A DNA stretch of 64,000 bases from Bacillus sp. (in: firmicutes) (lineage in GTDB: Bacteria > Bacillota > Bacilli > Bacillales > Cytobacillaceae): contig JAPSKD010000001.1 in assembly GCA_031177865.1 (NCBI GenBank), positions 92,205-156,204 on the forward strand, written 5' to 3'. Shown in pieces: positions 17,985 through 29,110 of this stretch. Below the pieces are notes generated by a model. It was not told the origin of the DNA, made no database searches, and worked only from the letters and a program-made list of their open reading frames with translations. The position numbers were made by a program, and so were the translations under genes. Positions within the stretch are counted from its first letter, which is position 1. Each line of letters begins with the position of its first letter.

Positions 17985-18133
17985 AAAAACCCCGGGTTTT
18001 TACCCAGGGTTTGACACAGAGAAGGAAATAGAGCTTTTTGCTACGTACACAAAAAGCCAAACTCTTCTCGTAGTCAAACCATTTACGGTAGTTTGGTAGA
18101 AACTTATGGACCATATTTCCAAGATTATACGAG
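17985..18133 (-). promoter_or_regulatory. Guanine-class purine riboswitch with terminator, controlling ade
   Basis: Aptamer at 18067-18133 on the minus strand: P1 CTCGTA/TACGAG, conserved TATAATC, AGTTTCTACC and CCGTAAATGG elements. The specificity position lies in GACTA, i.e. C rather than U, indicating guanine/hypoxanthine sensing. The terminator stem AACCCTGGG / CCCGGGGTT at 17988-18011 is followed by T-rich sequence. GGTTTGAC in the aptamer (18073-18080) is exactly complementary to GTCAAACC at the 5' side of the terminator (18008-18015), giving an antiterminator when ligand is absent. A second hairpin (GCTTTTTG/CAAAAAGC) lies between. Confidence 0.92.
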
Positions 18134-18156
18134 TACATGTATGAAATTATTAGTTG

Positions 18157-18185
18157 ATTTTATAGGTAAGAATGATGAGTGTCAA
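18157..18185 (-). promoter_or_regulatory. Sigma-A promoter for the riboswitch-ade transcript
   Basis: Minus strand: -35 TTGACA (18185-18180), 17-base spacer, -10 TAAAAT (18162-18157). Confidence 0.85.
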
Positions 18186-18300
18186 TGGAATATAGAAATG
18201 TTTAAAAATTAGCATTAGTCTGATGTACACATTTAGTTTAGGATACATTGAGTTATAACTGGGACAAAATATTCATTTTCCTAATTTTTAGTATTTTACC

Positions 18301-18329
18301 TTGATAAAAGCATGTCCAATTAGTATAAT
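18301..18329 (+). promoter_or_regulatory. Sigma-A-like promoter of the subtilisin gene
   Basis: TTGATA, 17-base spacer, TATAAT at 18324-18329; start expected near 18336, about 110 bases before the gene. Confidence 0.8.
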
Positions 18330-18448
18330 GAAACAAACGTTCCCATACAGCACGGATAAGCTAACTAGGAAACTTTCAACCTAAGACTAGACAGAAGGGG
18401 AATGAAGGTAATTGTTTTGAAAACTAGATTTGAAGGAGGAGATTCATC

Positions 18449-19426
18449 TTGAAAAATCAGGTCAAATTATTACCGTATACCATTCAGTCAGTTGTGGGTC
18501 AGGCAAATGAAACACCAGAGGGAGTTCAATTGGTACAGGCACCTTCTTTATGGGAAGATAGCAGTCAGGGTGCAGGTGTTGTCATTGCAGTGATTGATAC
18601 TGGTATTGACACGTCTCATCCCGATCTAAAGGATCGAATTATTGCTGGACGGAATTTTACAGATGATTATAATGGGGACCCTGAAGTATTTGAAGACAAC
18701 AATGGCCATGGGACACATGTGTCAGGTACGATTGCGGCTAGTCTTAACAACGATGGAGTTGTAGGGGTTGCTCCAAAGGCTCAGATTTTAAGTTTAAAAG
18801 CTTTAACCGGAGAAGGGGCAGGTCAGTATGATTGGATCATCGATGCCATTCGCTATGCAATTGACTGGCAAGGACCTAACAATGAAAGAGTTCGTGTCAT
18901 CTCTATGTCGCTAGGTGGGCCTCAAGATGTACCTGAAATGCATAAGGCCATTCAAGATGCAGTCCATCAAAACATATCTGTCGTTGTAGCAGCGGGGAAT
19001 GAAGGAGATTCATTGGAGGATACATTTGAGTATGCTTACCCTGGTGCGTATAACGAAGTCATATCCGTAGGAGCTGTCAGTATGGATTTGCAGCTTGCAC
19101 CATTTTCCAATACACATACAGAAATCGACCTTGTGGCTCCTGGGGTAGATGTCGTTTCCACGTATCCGGATAATCAATTTGCAAAACTAACAGGAACTTC
19201 CATGGCGGCTCCACATGTTGCAGGTGCAATTGCTTTACTTATCAATCTAAGTGAAAAAGAATTTGACCGAACACTGAGCGAAGCAGAAGTCTATGCCCAA
19301 CTCATTAGACGAACCGTACCTCTCGGCAACAGAAAAAGCTCCGAAGGAAATGGATTTCTTCTCCTTGACGTTGTTGAAAGGCTACATGACATGATTCCTG
19401 CATCAAACATGAATGTTACTCCTTAG
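18449..19426 (+). CDS. ispA: Intracellular subtilisin-like serine protease (IspA type)
   Basis: 325 residues, S8 family. Catalytic triad Asp50 (VIDTGID), His87 (NGHGTHV) and Ser251 (GTSMAAPH), with oxyanion Asn184. There is no secretion signal; the short N-terminal extension containing LLPY matches the LIPY-type inhibitory propeptide of B. subtilis IspA, which is removed autocatalytically. Overall sequence order and length match IspA (319 aa), the major intracellular protease of stationary phase and sporulation. TTG start at 18449 with GAAGGAGGAGA 7 bases upstream. The endonuclease gene begins about 50 bp downstream on the same strand. Confidence 0.92.
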   Translation: MKNQVKLLPYTIQSVVGQANETPEGVQLVQAPSLWEDSSQGAGVVIAVIDTGIDTSHPDLKDRIIAGRNFTDDYNGDPEVFEDNNGHGTHVSGTIAASLNNDGVVGVAPKAQILSLKALTGEGAGQYDWIIDAIRYAIDWQGPNNERVRVISMSLGGPQDVPEMHKAIQDAVHQNISVVVAAGNEGDSLEDTFEYAYPGAYNEVISVGAVSMDLQLAPFSNTHTEIDLVAPGVDVVSTYPDNQFAKLTGTSMAAPHVAGAIALLINLSEKEFDRTLSEAEVYAQLIRRTVPLGNRKSSEGNGFLLLDVVERLHDMIPASNMNVTP

Positions 19427-19477
19427 GAATAGTGACTTTCTGAACGGTTTAAAAAGAAACCAGGAAAGGAGAACTAT

Positions 19478-20389
19478 ATGAATTCCACTAAGGATAAAGG
19501 TAAAAATGAATTTCCTGATGTAGAGGCCGTTTTGTTAGAGTTAAGGTTTAACAAAAGGAGATTTGAGAGCGAAAAAGAGTATTATGACGTAGAACAAGAC
19601 AAGCAGTTCATCAAAGATTATTATTGTACGATTAATTTTAATCTTGAGGATAAAAAAGAGTTGTATATACAACTCAGTCAGTTAATAACGAAAACACATG
19701 TAAATCAGTTAGCTTATAATGCTAAAACCCGGGACCTTCTTTATACACGGGTAGACCTACATGTGGACGGAACCTTGAAGAGCATCTATTCTGGAAAGGA
19801 AAAGGATCCTGAACAAGTCGTGAAAGAAGATTATGAATCTGACAGAAAAAGAAAAGAAGCTCATGAAGTGTTGCTAAAAAGAAACTTGAATAATGATGAC
19901 TTTCAGCATGCAGTGGCTACTATTCATCAGGAAAATATGTTTAATTGCGAACATGTAGTCCCACAGTCATGGTTTCACGAGGATAATCCGATGAGAGGGG
20001 ATCTGCATCATCTTTTTACATGTGAAAAAGATTGTAATTCAGCAAGATCCAATTATCCTTATTTTGATTTTGTTGATTATCCACCAAAAGTGGCAACGGA
20101 AGCAATTAGAGACCATTGCGGGAAATATGAAGAGGGGAAGTTTGAGCCTGAAAGTGGGAAGGGTGAGGTTGCAAGAGCAACATTGTACTTTTTGTTACGA
20201 TATCCGGGAGAAATTAGTCGATATCATAAGAAAGATGTTGAAATGTTACTAAACTGGCATCGTGAACATAAAGTATCAATATATGAAAAGCATCGTAACA
20301 AAGAGATTTTCCATATTCAAAAAAACAGAAATCCATTAATCGATTTTCCGCAACTTGCAGATAAAATTGATTTTATGTCGGGGTATTAA
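19478..20389 (+). CDS. Endonuclease I family nuclease without a signal peptide
   Basis: 303 residues. The central segment around residues 155-185 (CEHVVPQSWF, GDLHHLF, CNSARSN) is the beta-beta-alpha-metal nuclease core of the endonuclease I/NucM/Bsn family, which is usually secreted. Here the first 60 residues are charged with no hydrophobic stretch, so a cytoplasmic or spore-internal enzyme is predicted. AAAGGAGAAC supports the ATG. It follows the intracellular protease and shares its downstream terminator, suggesting co-expression, perhaps for macromolecule turnover in the mother cell. Confidence 0.82.
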   Translation: MNSTKDKGKNEFPDVEAVLLELRFNKRRFESEKEYYDVEQDKQFIKDYYCTINFNLEDKKELYIQLSQLITKTHVNQLAYNAKTRDLLYTRVDLHVDGTLKSIYSGKEKDPEQVVKEDYESDRKRKEAHEVLLKRNLNNDDFQHAVATIHQENMFNCEHVVPQSWFHEDNPMRGDLHHLFTCEKDCNSARSNYPYFDFVDYPPKVATEAIRDHCGKYEEGKFEPESGKGEVARATLYFLLRYPGEISRYHKKDVEMLLNWHREHKVSIYEKHRNKEIFHIQKNRNPLIDFPQLADKIDFMSGY

Positions 20390-20436
20390 CACTAAAGGAC
20401 ATGTCGCATTTTAGACTGAATACTTACCGAATTGAA

Positions 20437-20467
20437 GGCACACTTATAAAAAGATGTGTCTTTTTTT
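20437..20467 (+). terminator. Weak terminator after the endonuclease gene
   Basis: GGCACA / TGTGTC (one G-U pair) followed by seven T residues. Confidence 0.6.
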
Positions 20468-20558
20468 GTGCCAGAGGGTGCTACTAAACCTCTTTTATCT
20501 CAAAAAATAAGCAATATGGAAATGACCATAATGCTTAATAATCCCTATTATAGTTGGG

Positions 20559-20813
20559 TCATGTTTTATACATTTTTGTTTTTAGTAACCTAAAGGATTT
20601 TCGGACAATTCCCATTATATCCATATTACCTTTTACGGGCTCGTATTCTGCTTCGAATTGATCTCTATCACAAGGGTATTGTTCTCCGTCTTTATCTGTG
20701 ATCAAATAATCCCCAGGGAGCCCCTTCATTGAACCATTCGATGTCTCAATTGTAATCGATCGTGTAAGCTTCACAGCTTCAACAACAATCGGCTTTTTCC
20801 TATACTTAGGCAA
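20559..20813 (-). CDS. PGDYI-type small protein
   Basis: 84 residues. The order KYRKKPIVVEAVKL...PGDYLITDKDGEQYPCDRDQFEAEYE is that of the small PGDYI family often found in phage and mobile DNA. TTG at 20813 is chosen because AAAGGTGG lies 9 bases upstream and the family normally begins PKYRKKP; the TTG at 20822 abuts that SD. No other phage genes are nearby. Function unknown. Confidence 0.7.
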   Translation of the reverse strand: MPKYRKKPIVVEAVKLTRSITIETSNGSMKGLPGDYLITDKDGEQYPCDRDQFEAEYEPVKGNMDIMGIVRKSFRLLKTKMYKT

Positions 20814-20879
20814 CAGTATCAACCACCTTTACCTTACATTACTAGCCTATGCAAAAACGGACAAATGTGTATAGGCGAT

Positions 20880-20900
20880 GGGACACAGGTCCCTTGTCTC
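20880..20900. repeat. Palindromic GGGACA repeat, copy 1 (degenerate)
   Basis: GGGACACAGGTCCCTTGTCTC, minus one base of the family core. Member of the dispersed family also at 40.0, 43.2, 47.3, 47.5, 55.5 and 59.2 kb. Confidence 0.75.
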
Positions 20901-20978
20901 AATGTTTGTTTAGGAACAATTCTTATCCAATTAGAAACAGACAGTGGAGATATCACAGCAACTAGTCCGGAAAATCAA

Positions 20979-21024
20979 AAGCCGATCATACTAGTTTGAC
21001 TTTAAGACTAGTATATATCGGCTT
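20979..21024. terminator. Hairpin downstream of the HxlR-type regulator
   Basis: AAGCCGAT...ATCGGCTT outer stem and ACTAGT/ACTAGT inner stem separated by an internal bulge; T-rich on the minus-strand exit. Its left arm is repeated beyond the regulator at 21527-21542. Confidence 0.7.
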
Positions 21025-21046
21025 ATTTGTTTGCTTTCAAATTAAA

Positions 21047-21409
21047 TTATTTATTTAAAATGCTTTCCTCTAAAACCTCTGATTTATCACCATAAACTTT
21101 GATAATATGCGTTTCTCCCCAAGCACATAAAGAATCTAAGATGCCTTCTAAACTTTTTCCGTACTCACTTAATTGGTACTCCACTTTTGGTGGGACTTGA
21201 TTGTAAACAATTCGGTCAATGACTCTATCTTCTTCAAGTTCTCTTAGTTGCTGCGTAAGCATTTTTTGAGTGATATTGGGCATAAGTCTTTTTAATTCGC
21301 TCGTCCGTTTTTTCCCATGTGTAAGATGGCAAAGGATGACACATTTCCACTTACCACCGATAACCTCTAATGTCGCTTCAACTGATATATTATATTTCTT
21401 TTTTTCCAT
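21047..21409 (-). CDS. HxlR-family winged-helix regulator
   Basis: 120 residues. The pattern VIGGKWKCVILCHLTHGKKR followed by ELKRLMPNITQKMLTQQLREL is the HxlR/YodB winged helix. Cys residues near positions 23, 27 and 99 could be redox- or electrophile-reactive, as in YodB-type sensors; this is inference. Divergent from an MFS pump and an aldo/keto reductase, which it probably controls through palindromes in the shared intergenic region. Confidence 0.88.
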   Translation of the reverse strand: MEKKKYNISVEATLEVIGGKWKCVILCHLTHGKKRTSELKRLMPNITQKMLTQQLRELEEDRVIDRIVYNQVPPKVEYQLSEYGKSLEGILDSLCAWGETHIIKVYGDKSEVLEESILNK

Positions 21410-21435
21410 AACTTTTTCCTCCTGCCTATAGGAAC

Positions 21436-21491
21436 TAAAAAGTACCTATAACACTTTTTAGTATCTATATTACAAAAAAGTACGTACTTTT
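21436..21491. promoter_or_regulatory. Candidate HxlR-type operators in the divergent intergenic region
   Basis: TAAAAAGT-N9-ACTTTTTA (21436-21460) and a perfect 16-bp palindrome AAAAGTACGTACTTTT (21476-21491). Both share the AAAAGT/ACTTTT half-site, as expected for a dimeric repressor controlling both directions. Confidence 0.65.
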
Positions 21492-21526
21492 CATTTTAAA
21501 ACCTATCACACATAATAACTTTGTCG

Positions 21527-21542
21527 GCCGATCATACTAGTT
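21527..21542. repeat. 16-bp direct repeat flanking the hxlR-type gene
   Basis: GCCGATCATACTAGTT occurs here and, for its first 15-16 bases, at 20981-20996 as the left arm of the regulator's terminator. Confidence 0.7.
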
Positions 21543-21580
21543 ATTCATTTATTTCATACGAACAAAGAGGAGGATACATC

Positions 21581-22795
21581 GTGGCTAAAGGAAACATCTC
21601 AAGTACACTTGCATTACTTGCCCTAGCAGTTAGTGCTTTTGCGATAGGCACAACTGAATTTATCAGCGTAGGTTTATTACCACTTATAGCTGCGGATTTA
21701 AACATTCCAGTAACCACTGCCGGGTTAACTGTATCGATATATGCTTTAGGAGTAACATTTGGAGCACCTATTTTAACGTCCCTAACATCAAAAATGTCTC
21801 GTAAAACGCTCTTACTTTGGATCATGATTGTTTTTATTATTGGCAATAGCCTTGCTGCAATCTCAACTACAATCGAATTATTATTAGTCGCCCGAGTAAT
21901 ATCTGCCTTTTCTCATGGTGTTTTCATGTCAATCGGTTCTACAATCGCTGCTGATTTAGTTCCTGAAAATCGCAGAGCGAGTGCCATTTCCATTATGTTT
22001 ACCGGGCTTACAATCGCCACTGTTACCGGTGTTCCATTTGGGACGTTTATTGGACAACAACTTGGGTGGAGAGCAGCATTTCTCGTAATTATTATTACTG
22101 GGATCATTGCTTTCATTGCAAATAGCATTTTAGTTCCATCCAACCTACGAAAAGGTGTAAAAACAACCTTTCGAGATCAGCTTAAACTCGTAAAAAATGG
22201 TCGTTTATTACTTATCTTCACTATTACAGCTTTAGGGTATGGTGGAACATTTGTTGTTTTCACTTTCTTATCACCATTACTCCAAAATATAACGGGTTAT
22301 AAAGAAGAATCTGTCGCGCTTATTTTACTCATTTATGGTGTTGCAATTGCAATTGGGAATATGATTGGTGGAAAACTATCAAATCAAAATCCAGTTCGCG
22401 CATTGTTTTATATGTTTATTGTACAAGCAGTCGTTTTATTTACTTTGTTGTTCACGGCTCCATTTAAAATTGCAGGGCTACTTACCATCCTTATCATGGG
22501 ATTATTTGCCTTCATGAATGTGCCAGGGTTACAAGTTTATGTTGTAATGCTAGCAGAGCGTTTTGTGCCAAGTGCAGTTGACGTAGCATCTGCAATCAAT
22601 ATTGCGGCATTTAACGCAGGGATTGCCATCGGCTCCTATATAGGTGGGCTAATAACTGATTCAATCGGTCTGATTCACACCTCGTGGATCGGCGCTCTAA
22701 TGGTATTAATTGCTGCTGTTCTAGCAGGTGTTAGTGCAATTTTAGAACGAAAAGATCAAATAAATATAACAAAATATAATAGTTTTAATAGATAA
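21581..22795 (+). CDS. MFS drug/sugar efflux transporter (DHA1 type)
   Basis: About 404 residues with twelve predicted membrane segments, of the AraJ/YdhP-like group of DHA1 exporters. The N-terminal segment has AIGTTEFISVGLLPLIAADL, typical of this group. GTG at 21581 is chosen because AGAGGAGGA lies 7 bases upstream; the frame open to 21521 has no SD. Second in a regulator/pump/reductase set, 25 bp from the reductase gene, suggesting a detoxification response in which the pump exports a toxic carbonyl or its product. Confidence 0.87.
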   Translation: MAKGNISSTLALLALAVSAFAIGTTEFISVGLLPLIAADLNIPVTTAGLTVSIYALGVTFGAPILTSLTSKMSRKTLLLWIMIVFIIGNSLAAISTTIELLLVARVISAFSHGVFMSIGSTIAADLVPENRRASAISIMFTGLTIATVTGVPFGTFIGQQLGWRAAFLVIIITGIIAFIANSILVPSNLRKGVKTTFRDQLKLVKNGRLLLIFTITALGYGGTFVVFTFLSPLLQNITGYKEESVALILLIYGVAIAIGNMIGGKLSNQNPVRALFYMFIVQAVVLFTLLFTAPFKIAGLLTILIMGLFAFMNVPGLQVYVVMLAERFVPSAVDVASAINIAAFNAGIAIGSYIGGLITDSIGLIHTSWIGALMVLIAAVLAGVSAILERKDQINITKYNSFNR

Positions 22796-22820
22796 ATATG
22801 CTATTTGGAGGTTTTAGATA

Positions 22821-23663
22821 ATGGCAAAACATTTACAAGATACAACAACATTGCATAACGGTGTAAAAATGCCTTGGTTTGGTATTGGAGTTTTTAAAGT
22901 AGAAGAGGGGCCTGAATTGGTTAACGCAGTAAAAACAGCAATTAAAAATGGGTATCGCAGTGTGGACACAGCGGCGATTTATGAGAACGAAGAAGGTGTA
23001 GGAACAGGAATTAAAGAAGGTCTCGAAGAAGCACAAATTTCTCGAGAGGAACTATTTGTGACTTCTAAAGTTTGGAATGAAGATTTAGGATACGAATCAA
23101 CTTTAGCTGCTTATGAAAACAGTTTACAGAAACTTGGATTAGAGTATTTAGATTTATACCTCATTCATTGGCCTGTTGAGGGTAAATTTAAAGAGGCTTG
23201 GAGAGCTCTTGAAACTCTTTACAAAGAAGGGCAACTAAAAGCAATAGGGGTAAGTAATTTTCAAATTCACCATCTTGAAGAACTCATGAAAGATGCTGAA
23301 ATTAAACCTATGATCAATCAAGTAGAATACCATCCTCGATTATCTCAAAAAGATTTACATGAATTTTGCAAGCGAAATGGTATCCAACTCGAAGCATGGT
23401 CACCATTAATGCAAGGTCAGTTGCTAGATAATGATATTCTGCATGAAATAGCGCGTAAGCATAATAAATCAGTTGCCCAAATTATCCTGCGTTGGGATCT
23501 GCAAAATGGGGTTGTTACCATTCCAAAGTCTACAAAAGAACATCGAATTATTGAAAATGCGAATGTCTTTGACTTTGAATTAACGAATGAGGAACTGGAA
23601 GTTATTCATGGACTGAATCAAAATCTTCGTGTTGGGCCAGACCCAGACAATTTTGATTTTTGA
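22821..23663 (+). CDS. Aldo/keto reductase
   Basis: 280 residues, NADPH-dependent AKR5-type barrel similar to YtbE/YvgN of B. subtilis. Catalytic tetrad visible as Asp and Tyr in VDTAAIYENE, Lys in VTSKVW and His in YLIHWP; the cofactor-binding IPKST lies near residue 235. Cotranscribed with the MFS pump under the HxlR-type regulator. Likely reduces aldehydes such as methylglyoxal, inferred from the family. Confidence 0.92.
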   Translation: MAKHLQDTTTLHNGVKMPWFGIGVFKVEEGPELVNAVKTAIKNGYRSVDTAAIYENEEGVGTGIKEGLEEAQISREELFVTSKVWNEDLGYESTLAAYENSLQKLGLEYLDLYLIHWPVEGKFKEAWRALETLYKEGQLKAIGVSNFQIHHLEELMKDAEIKPMINQVEYHPRLSQKDLHEFCKRNGIQLEAWSPLMQGQLLDNDILHEIARKHNKSVAQIILRWDLQNGVVTIPKSTKEHRIIENANVFDFELTNEELEVIHGLNQNLRVGPDPDNFDF

Positions 23664-23780
23664 TTCTTAAAAACAAGGGAATAGGAAATGTCTATGACTG
23701 CCTATATTAAGTGGATTTTATTTTCAATTCTGGACATTTTAAGATAGTATAAATAATTCAGTTCGAGGTGAAGTTCACTT

Positions 23781-24272
23781 ATGGCATCAAGACGACACGT
23801 TGTATTTAACTTAGCGATGATCATCATTCCATGGTTATCTTTACTATTTGTAGGTAAGCACCGCATCAAACGATATTCTTTAGCGAGTATTATCGTAACT
23901 ATATTTGAAATTTTAAATCATATAATTGGACACAAACGGAAATTTTGGCTGTTTTATGATAAGCCAAAATCATTTCTAAGGGATGAACTACCTTTTGATA
24001 TTGGGCCATATTTTCCAATGTCGATCTGGCTCCTTCGATTTTCGTTTGGAAACTTTAAAATGTATGTGTTCCTGAATGCAATCGCTCATGCGGTTTTTGC
24101 GTTTTTGTTCATGCCTTTTCTCAAAAAAATTAAAATCCTCCGTTTACATCGGTTATCTTATTTTCAGTTCTTTCTATATATACACTACAAAGCATATTTA
24201 TTATATGGACTACAGTTTTTGGTGGAAAAAGTACGTCGTCCGAAGATTGAATGGAATAGATTCCTTAACTAA
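23781..24272 (+). CDS. Uncharacterised multi-pass membrane protein
   Basis: 163 residues with four or five hydrophobic segments and basic loops; an invariant-looking GPYFPMSIWLLRFSFG lies mid-protein. CGAGGTG precedes the ATG. I recognise it only as a Bacillaceae-type hypothetical membrane protein. Own terminator follows. Confidence 0.65.
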   Translation: MASRRHVVFNLAMIIIPWLSLLFVGKHRIKRYSLASIIVTIFEILNHIIGHKRKFWLFYDKPKSFLRDELPFDIGPYFPMSIWLLRFSFGNFKMYVFLNAIAHAVFAFLFMPFLKKIKILRLHRLSYFQFFLYIHYKAYLLYGLQFLVEKVRRPKIEWNRFLN

Positions 24273-24279
24273 AATTATA

Positions 24280-24311
24280 AAAAGCTCAGAGCATATGCCT
24301 GAGCTTTTTTA
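24280..24311 (+). terminator. Terminator after the 23.8-kb membrane protein
   Basis: AAAGCTCAG / CTGAGCTTT stem with a 9-base loop and a T-run. Confidence 0.85.
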
Positions 24312-24420
24312 ACTAATTCCTCAAAACACCACAATTTCCCATCTTGATGAAATATTCTTGCAAAAAGAAGTATATAATGAAACTATGTATTTGAACGAAC
24401 TGAAAAATAAGGTGATCTAA

Positions 24421-26380
24421 ATGAAAGAAAAATTAACGGTTTTGAAGGATCGGTTGAATGACATTAGTCGACGAAATCGGTCCATTCGTATGTTAAAGGT
24501 ATATAACAAATATAATTTCGACTTGAGCGAAGTAGGTAAACTCAACAAAAATCCTCAAGATATCTTAGATGCGCTGATTAAAAATAGTCGGAACGTTGAA
24601 CTAGTGAAGCAGAACGTAAATGAGGAAGAATCTTTGCTTTTGTCTGGGAAATTGACAACCCTTTACCGGAATTTGAAGTCAATTGAGGACGAAACGGGTT
24701 TATACGATTTATATATTGGTTATCCGTTCATAAGTGGTGCGATGCTGGATGGAACGTACATCCGGTGCTTACGAAGATTGGAACGGAAGAGTTTCATCGA
24801 TTACGCACAAGGTTTAAGGATCTTTTAGAAGAAAAGAAAGAACTTTCAGCTAAAGTCTTGCAAAATCGCTTAATAAAAGCCCTTGGCTCAGTGAAGGAAC
24901 AGCATTCTAAAACGATAAAGGACATTACTTACCAAACAGGGAAGAAACGACAAATCTGGCCAGTTCGAAAGCTTGTAAAAAAGTATGCTCAAGAAGGTTT
25001 ATTAGATGTACTACCCGTTTGGCTTGTTTCTCCTGAGACATCGTCAGCGATTTTTCCGTTAGGCAAGGATTTGTTTGATCTGGTTATTTTTGATGAAGCC
25101 TCAAAGTTAACGGTTGAAAATGGGATTCCATCTGTCTACAGGGTATCTAAAGTCATTATTGCCGGGGATGAAAAGCAATTACCGCCAAGAATTTGTTTAA
25201 GGGTGGTATCCAAATTGATGAAGATGATGTTGATGAGGACGATATGTTCGTTTCAGAAAGTCTTTTAAATCTTGCAAAACGAGTGTTTCCGAGTAAAATG
25301 CTGCAATGGCATTATCGTTCTAAGTCTGAGGAACTGATTAATTTTTCAAACCATGCCTATTACAATGGTAATATTCAAATCGCGCCAAACGTGGAACATC
25401 TGAAGAATCCAGCGGCAATTCATTGGCGGAAAGTCGATGGCAAGTGGATTAATCAGTGTAATGAGGTTGAAGCAAAAGAAGTTGTCCTTTTATTGAAGGA
25501 ATTACTTCAAAAGGATGCGACCCGTTCGATTGGAATCATAAGCTTTAACGCGAAACAACAGGATAAAATTCTTGATTATATCGATATGCTAGCCGAGGAA
25601 GATGAAGAATTTAATACCTTGTATCATCAGGTCATGGGTAAGGATTTGGATGAACAAATTTTTGTGAAAAATATCGAAAACGTACAGGGTGATGAGCGGG
25701 ATATTATCATTTTTTCGGTTGGATATGCGAAAGCTGAAAATGGCAGAGTCTATAATCGTTTTGGCCCGCTTGGACAGCAGGGGGGAGAAAACCGCCTGAA
25801 TGTGGCGGTAACTCGTTCCAAAGAAGCGATCTATGTTGTATCGAGTATTGAACCGAATGAACTGGACGTATCAAAAACGAAAAATGTCGGACCAAAGTAT
25901 TTTAAAAGTTATTTAGAGTACGCGCAGGCTGTTTCGAATCTACAGAAAGAGAGAATCGGAGCTGTCCTTTCAGAACTGAATGAAGAGATGAACACACAAC
26001 GACAAGAAAAGGCTCTTCATTTTGATTCACCATTTGAAACACAAGTGTATGAACAATTAACGGAAATGGGATATAAAGTCGATACACAAGTCGGCTTGTC
26101 CAATTATCGGATTGACTTAGCCGTGGTGCATCCTGAAAATGAGTCGAGGTATATTCTCGGAATTGAATGTGATGGGGCGATGTATCATAGCTCACCATCT
26201 GCGAAAGAAAGAGATGTGTACCGACAAAAATTCCTCGAAAACAAAGGCTGGACCATCCACCGTATCTGGAGCCGAAACTGGTGGAAAAACCCAAGCGCTG
26301 AACTCGAGGAAGTCGACCAACTCATCAAGCAAATTCTCGAGAAAGAGAAAAACCATAAAAATGTCCAACAAATGATGTAG
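24421..26380 (+). pseudogene. Decayed DUF4011 superfamily-1 helicase with C-terminal nuclease domain
   Basis: Three collinear pieces in different frames. Piece 1 (24421 to about 24765) is a DUF4011 N-terminus ending at GAMLDGTYIR. Piece 2 (about 24765-25190) resumes between helicase motifs I and II and holds the DEAD-like VIFDEAS and GDEKQLPP motifs. Piece 3 (about 25192-26380) continues after a one-base shift at the QLPP codons, with LQWHYRS, the QGDERD motif, NVAVTRSK (motif VI) and a C-terminal PD-(D/E)xK-like domain (RIDLAV, then GIECDGA). The Walker A motif and several hundred residues are missing at the first junction, so this is a real internal deletion plus a frameshift. Intact relatives exceed 1,000 residues and are often found in defence islands. 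Confidence 0.85.
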
Positions 26381-26409
26381 TGGGGGCCACTGTACCAATA
26401 GAAAAAAAT

Positions 26410-26441
26410 CCCTTCTGTGCGGTTTACAGAAGGGTTTTTTT
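26410..26441. terminator. Bidirectional terminator before katG
   Basis: CCCTTCTGT / ACAGAAGGG, with T-runs on both exits, serving the helicase remnant and katG. Confidence 0.9.
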
Positions 26442-26465
26442 ATGTTATCAGCCTTTATTCAACAA

Positions 26466-28685
<2,220 letters not shown>

Positions 28686-28689
28686 TTAC

Positions 28690-29110
28690 ATCTCTCCTTC
28701 GTGAAAAATTAGTAAATTTATTATTTCATCTAGTTTAAGAAACTAAGATGTTACTAATAACTTTAATGAGATTGTTACAATAGAAAATGGGCTAAATTGA
28801 AAGAAACATAGACTTTTAGATTTCTAGAACATCAGGACTATTATATTAAGATGTATAGCTAATTATGATAGATAGATTAATCCAAACAATGAAGTCTTAT
28901 CATAGAGGAGGGTAAAATTATGTAAAGAACATGTATAAGTATCGCAAGAAAGAACTAATATTTTGTATATTTCCATTATAATGACAATGAATAAGGGAAG
29001 GCAAGTTATAAGCCTTAGGGAAGTTGGTTTTGTATATTACCCTTAATTGAAAACTTGACATTAATTATTGTCTTTGTTCGAATAAGGGGACAATTTTAGC
29101 TGTTTTGAAA
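28690..29110. other. Gene-poor region upstream of katG
   Basis: No convincing gene. The katG promoter should lie near the right of 28690-28800. At 28906-28925 a strong SD (GAGGAGGG) is followed by ATG and immediately TAA, a start-stop element with no continuing frame. Otherwise AT-rich sequence without recognised signals. Confidence 0.5.

Noticed and set aside
20559..20813. Prophage remnant based on the PGDYI-type protein
   Set aside because: No integrase, structural, lysis or attachment-site features nearby; a lone PGDYI gene is not enough.
28772..28782. PerR or Fur box upstream of katG
   Set aside because: ATTGTTACAAT is palindromic but does not match the PerR consensus (TTATAAT-N-ATTATAA); left as an unassigned palindrome.
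28906..28925. Strong SD followed by ATG-TAA
   Set aside because: A start-stop codon pair with no downstream frame; possibly a remnant, not a gene. Recorded only in the intergenic entry.
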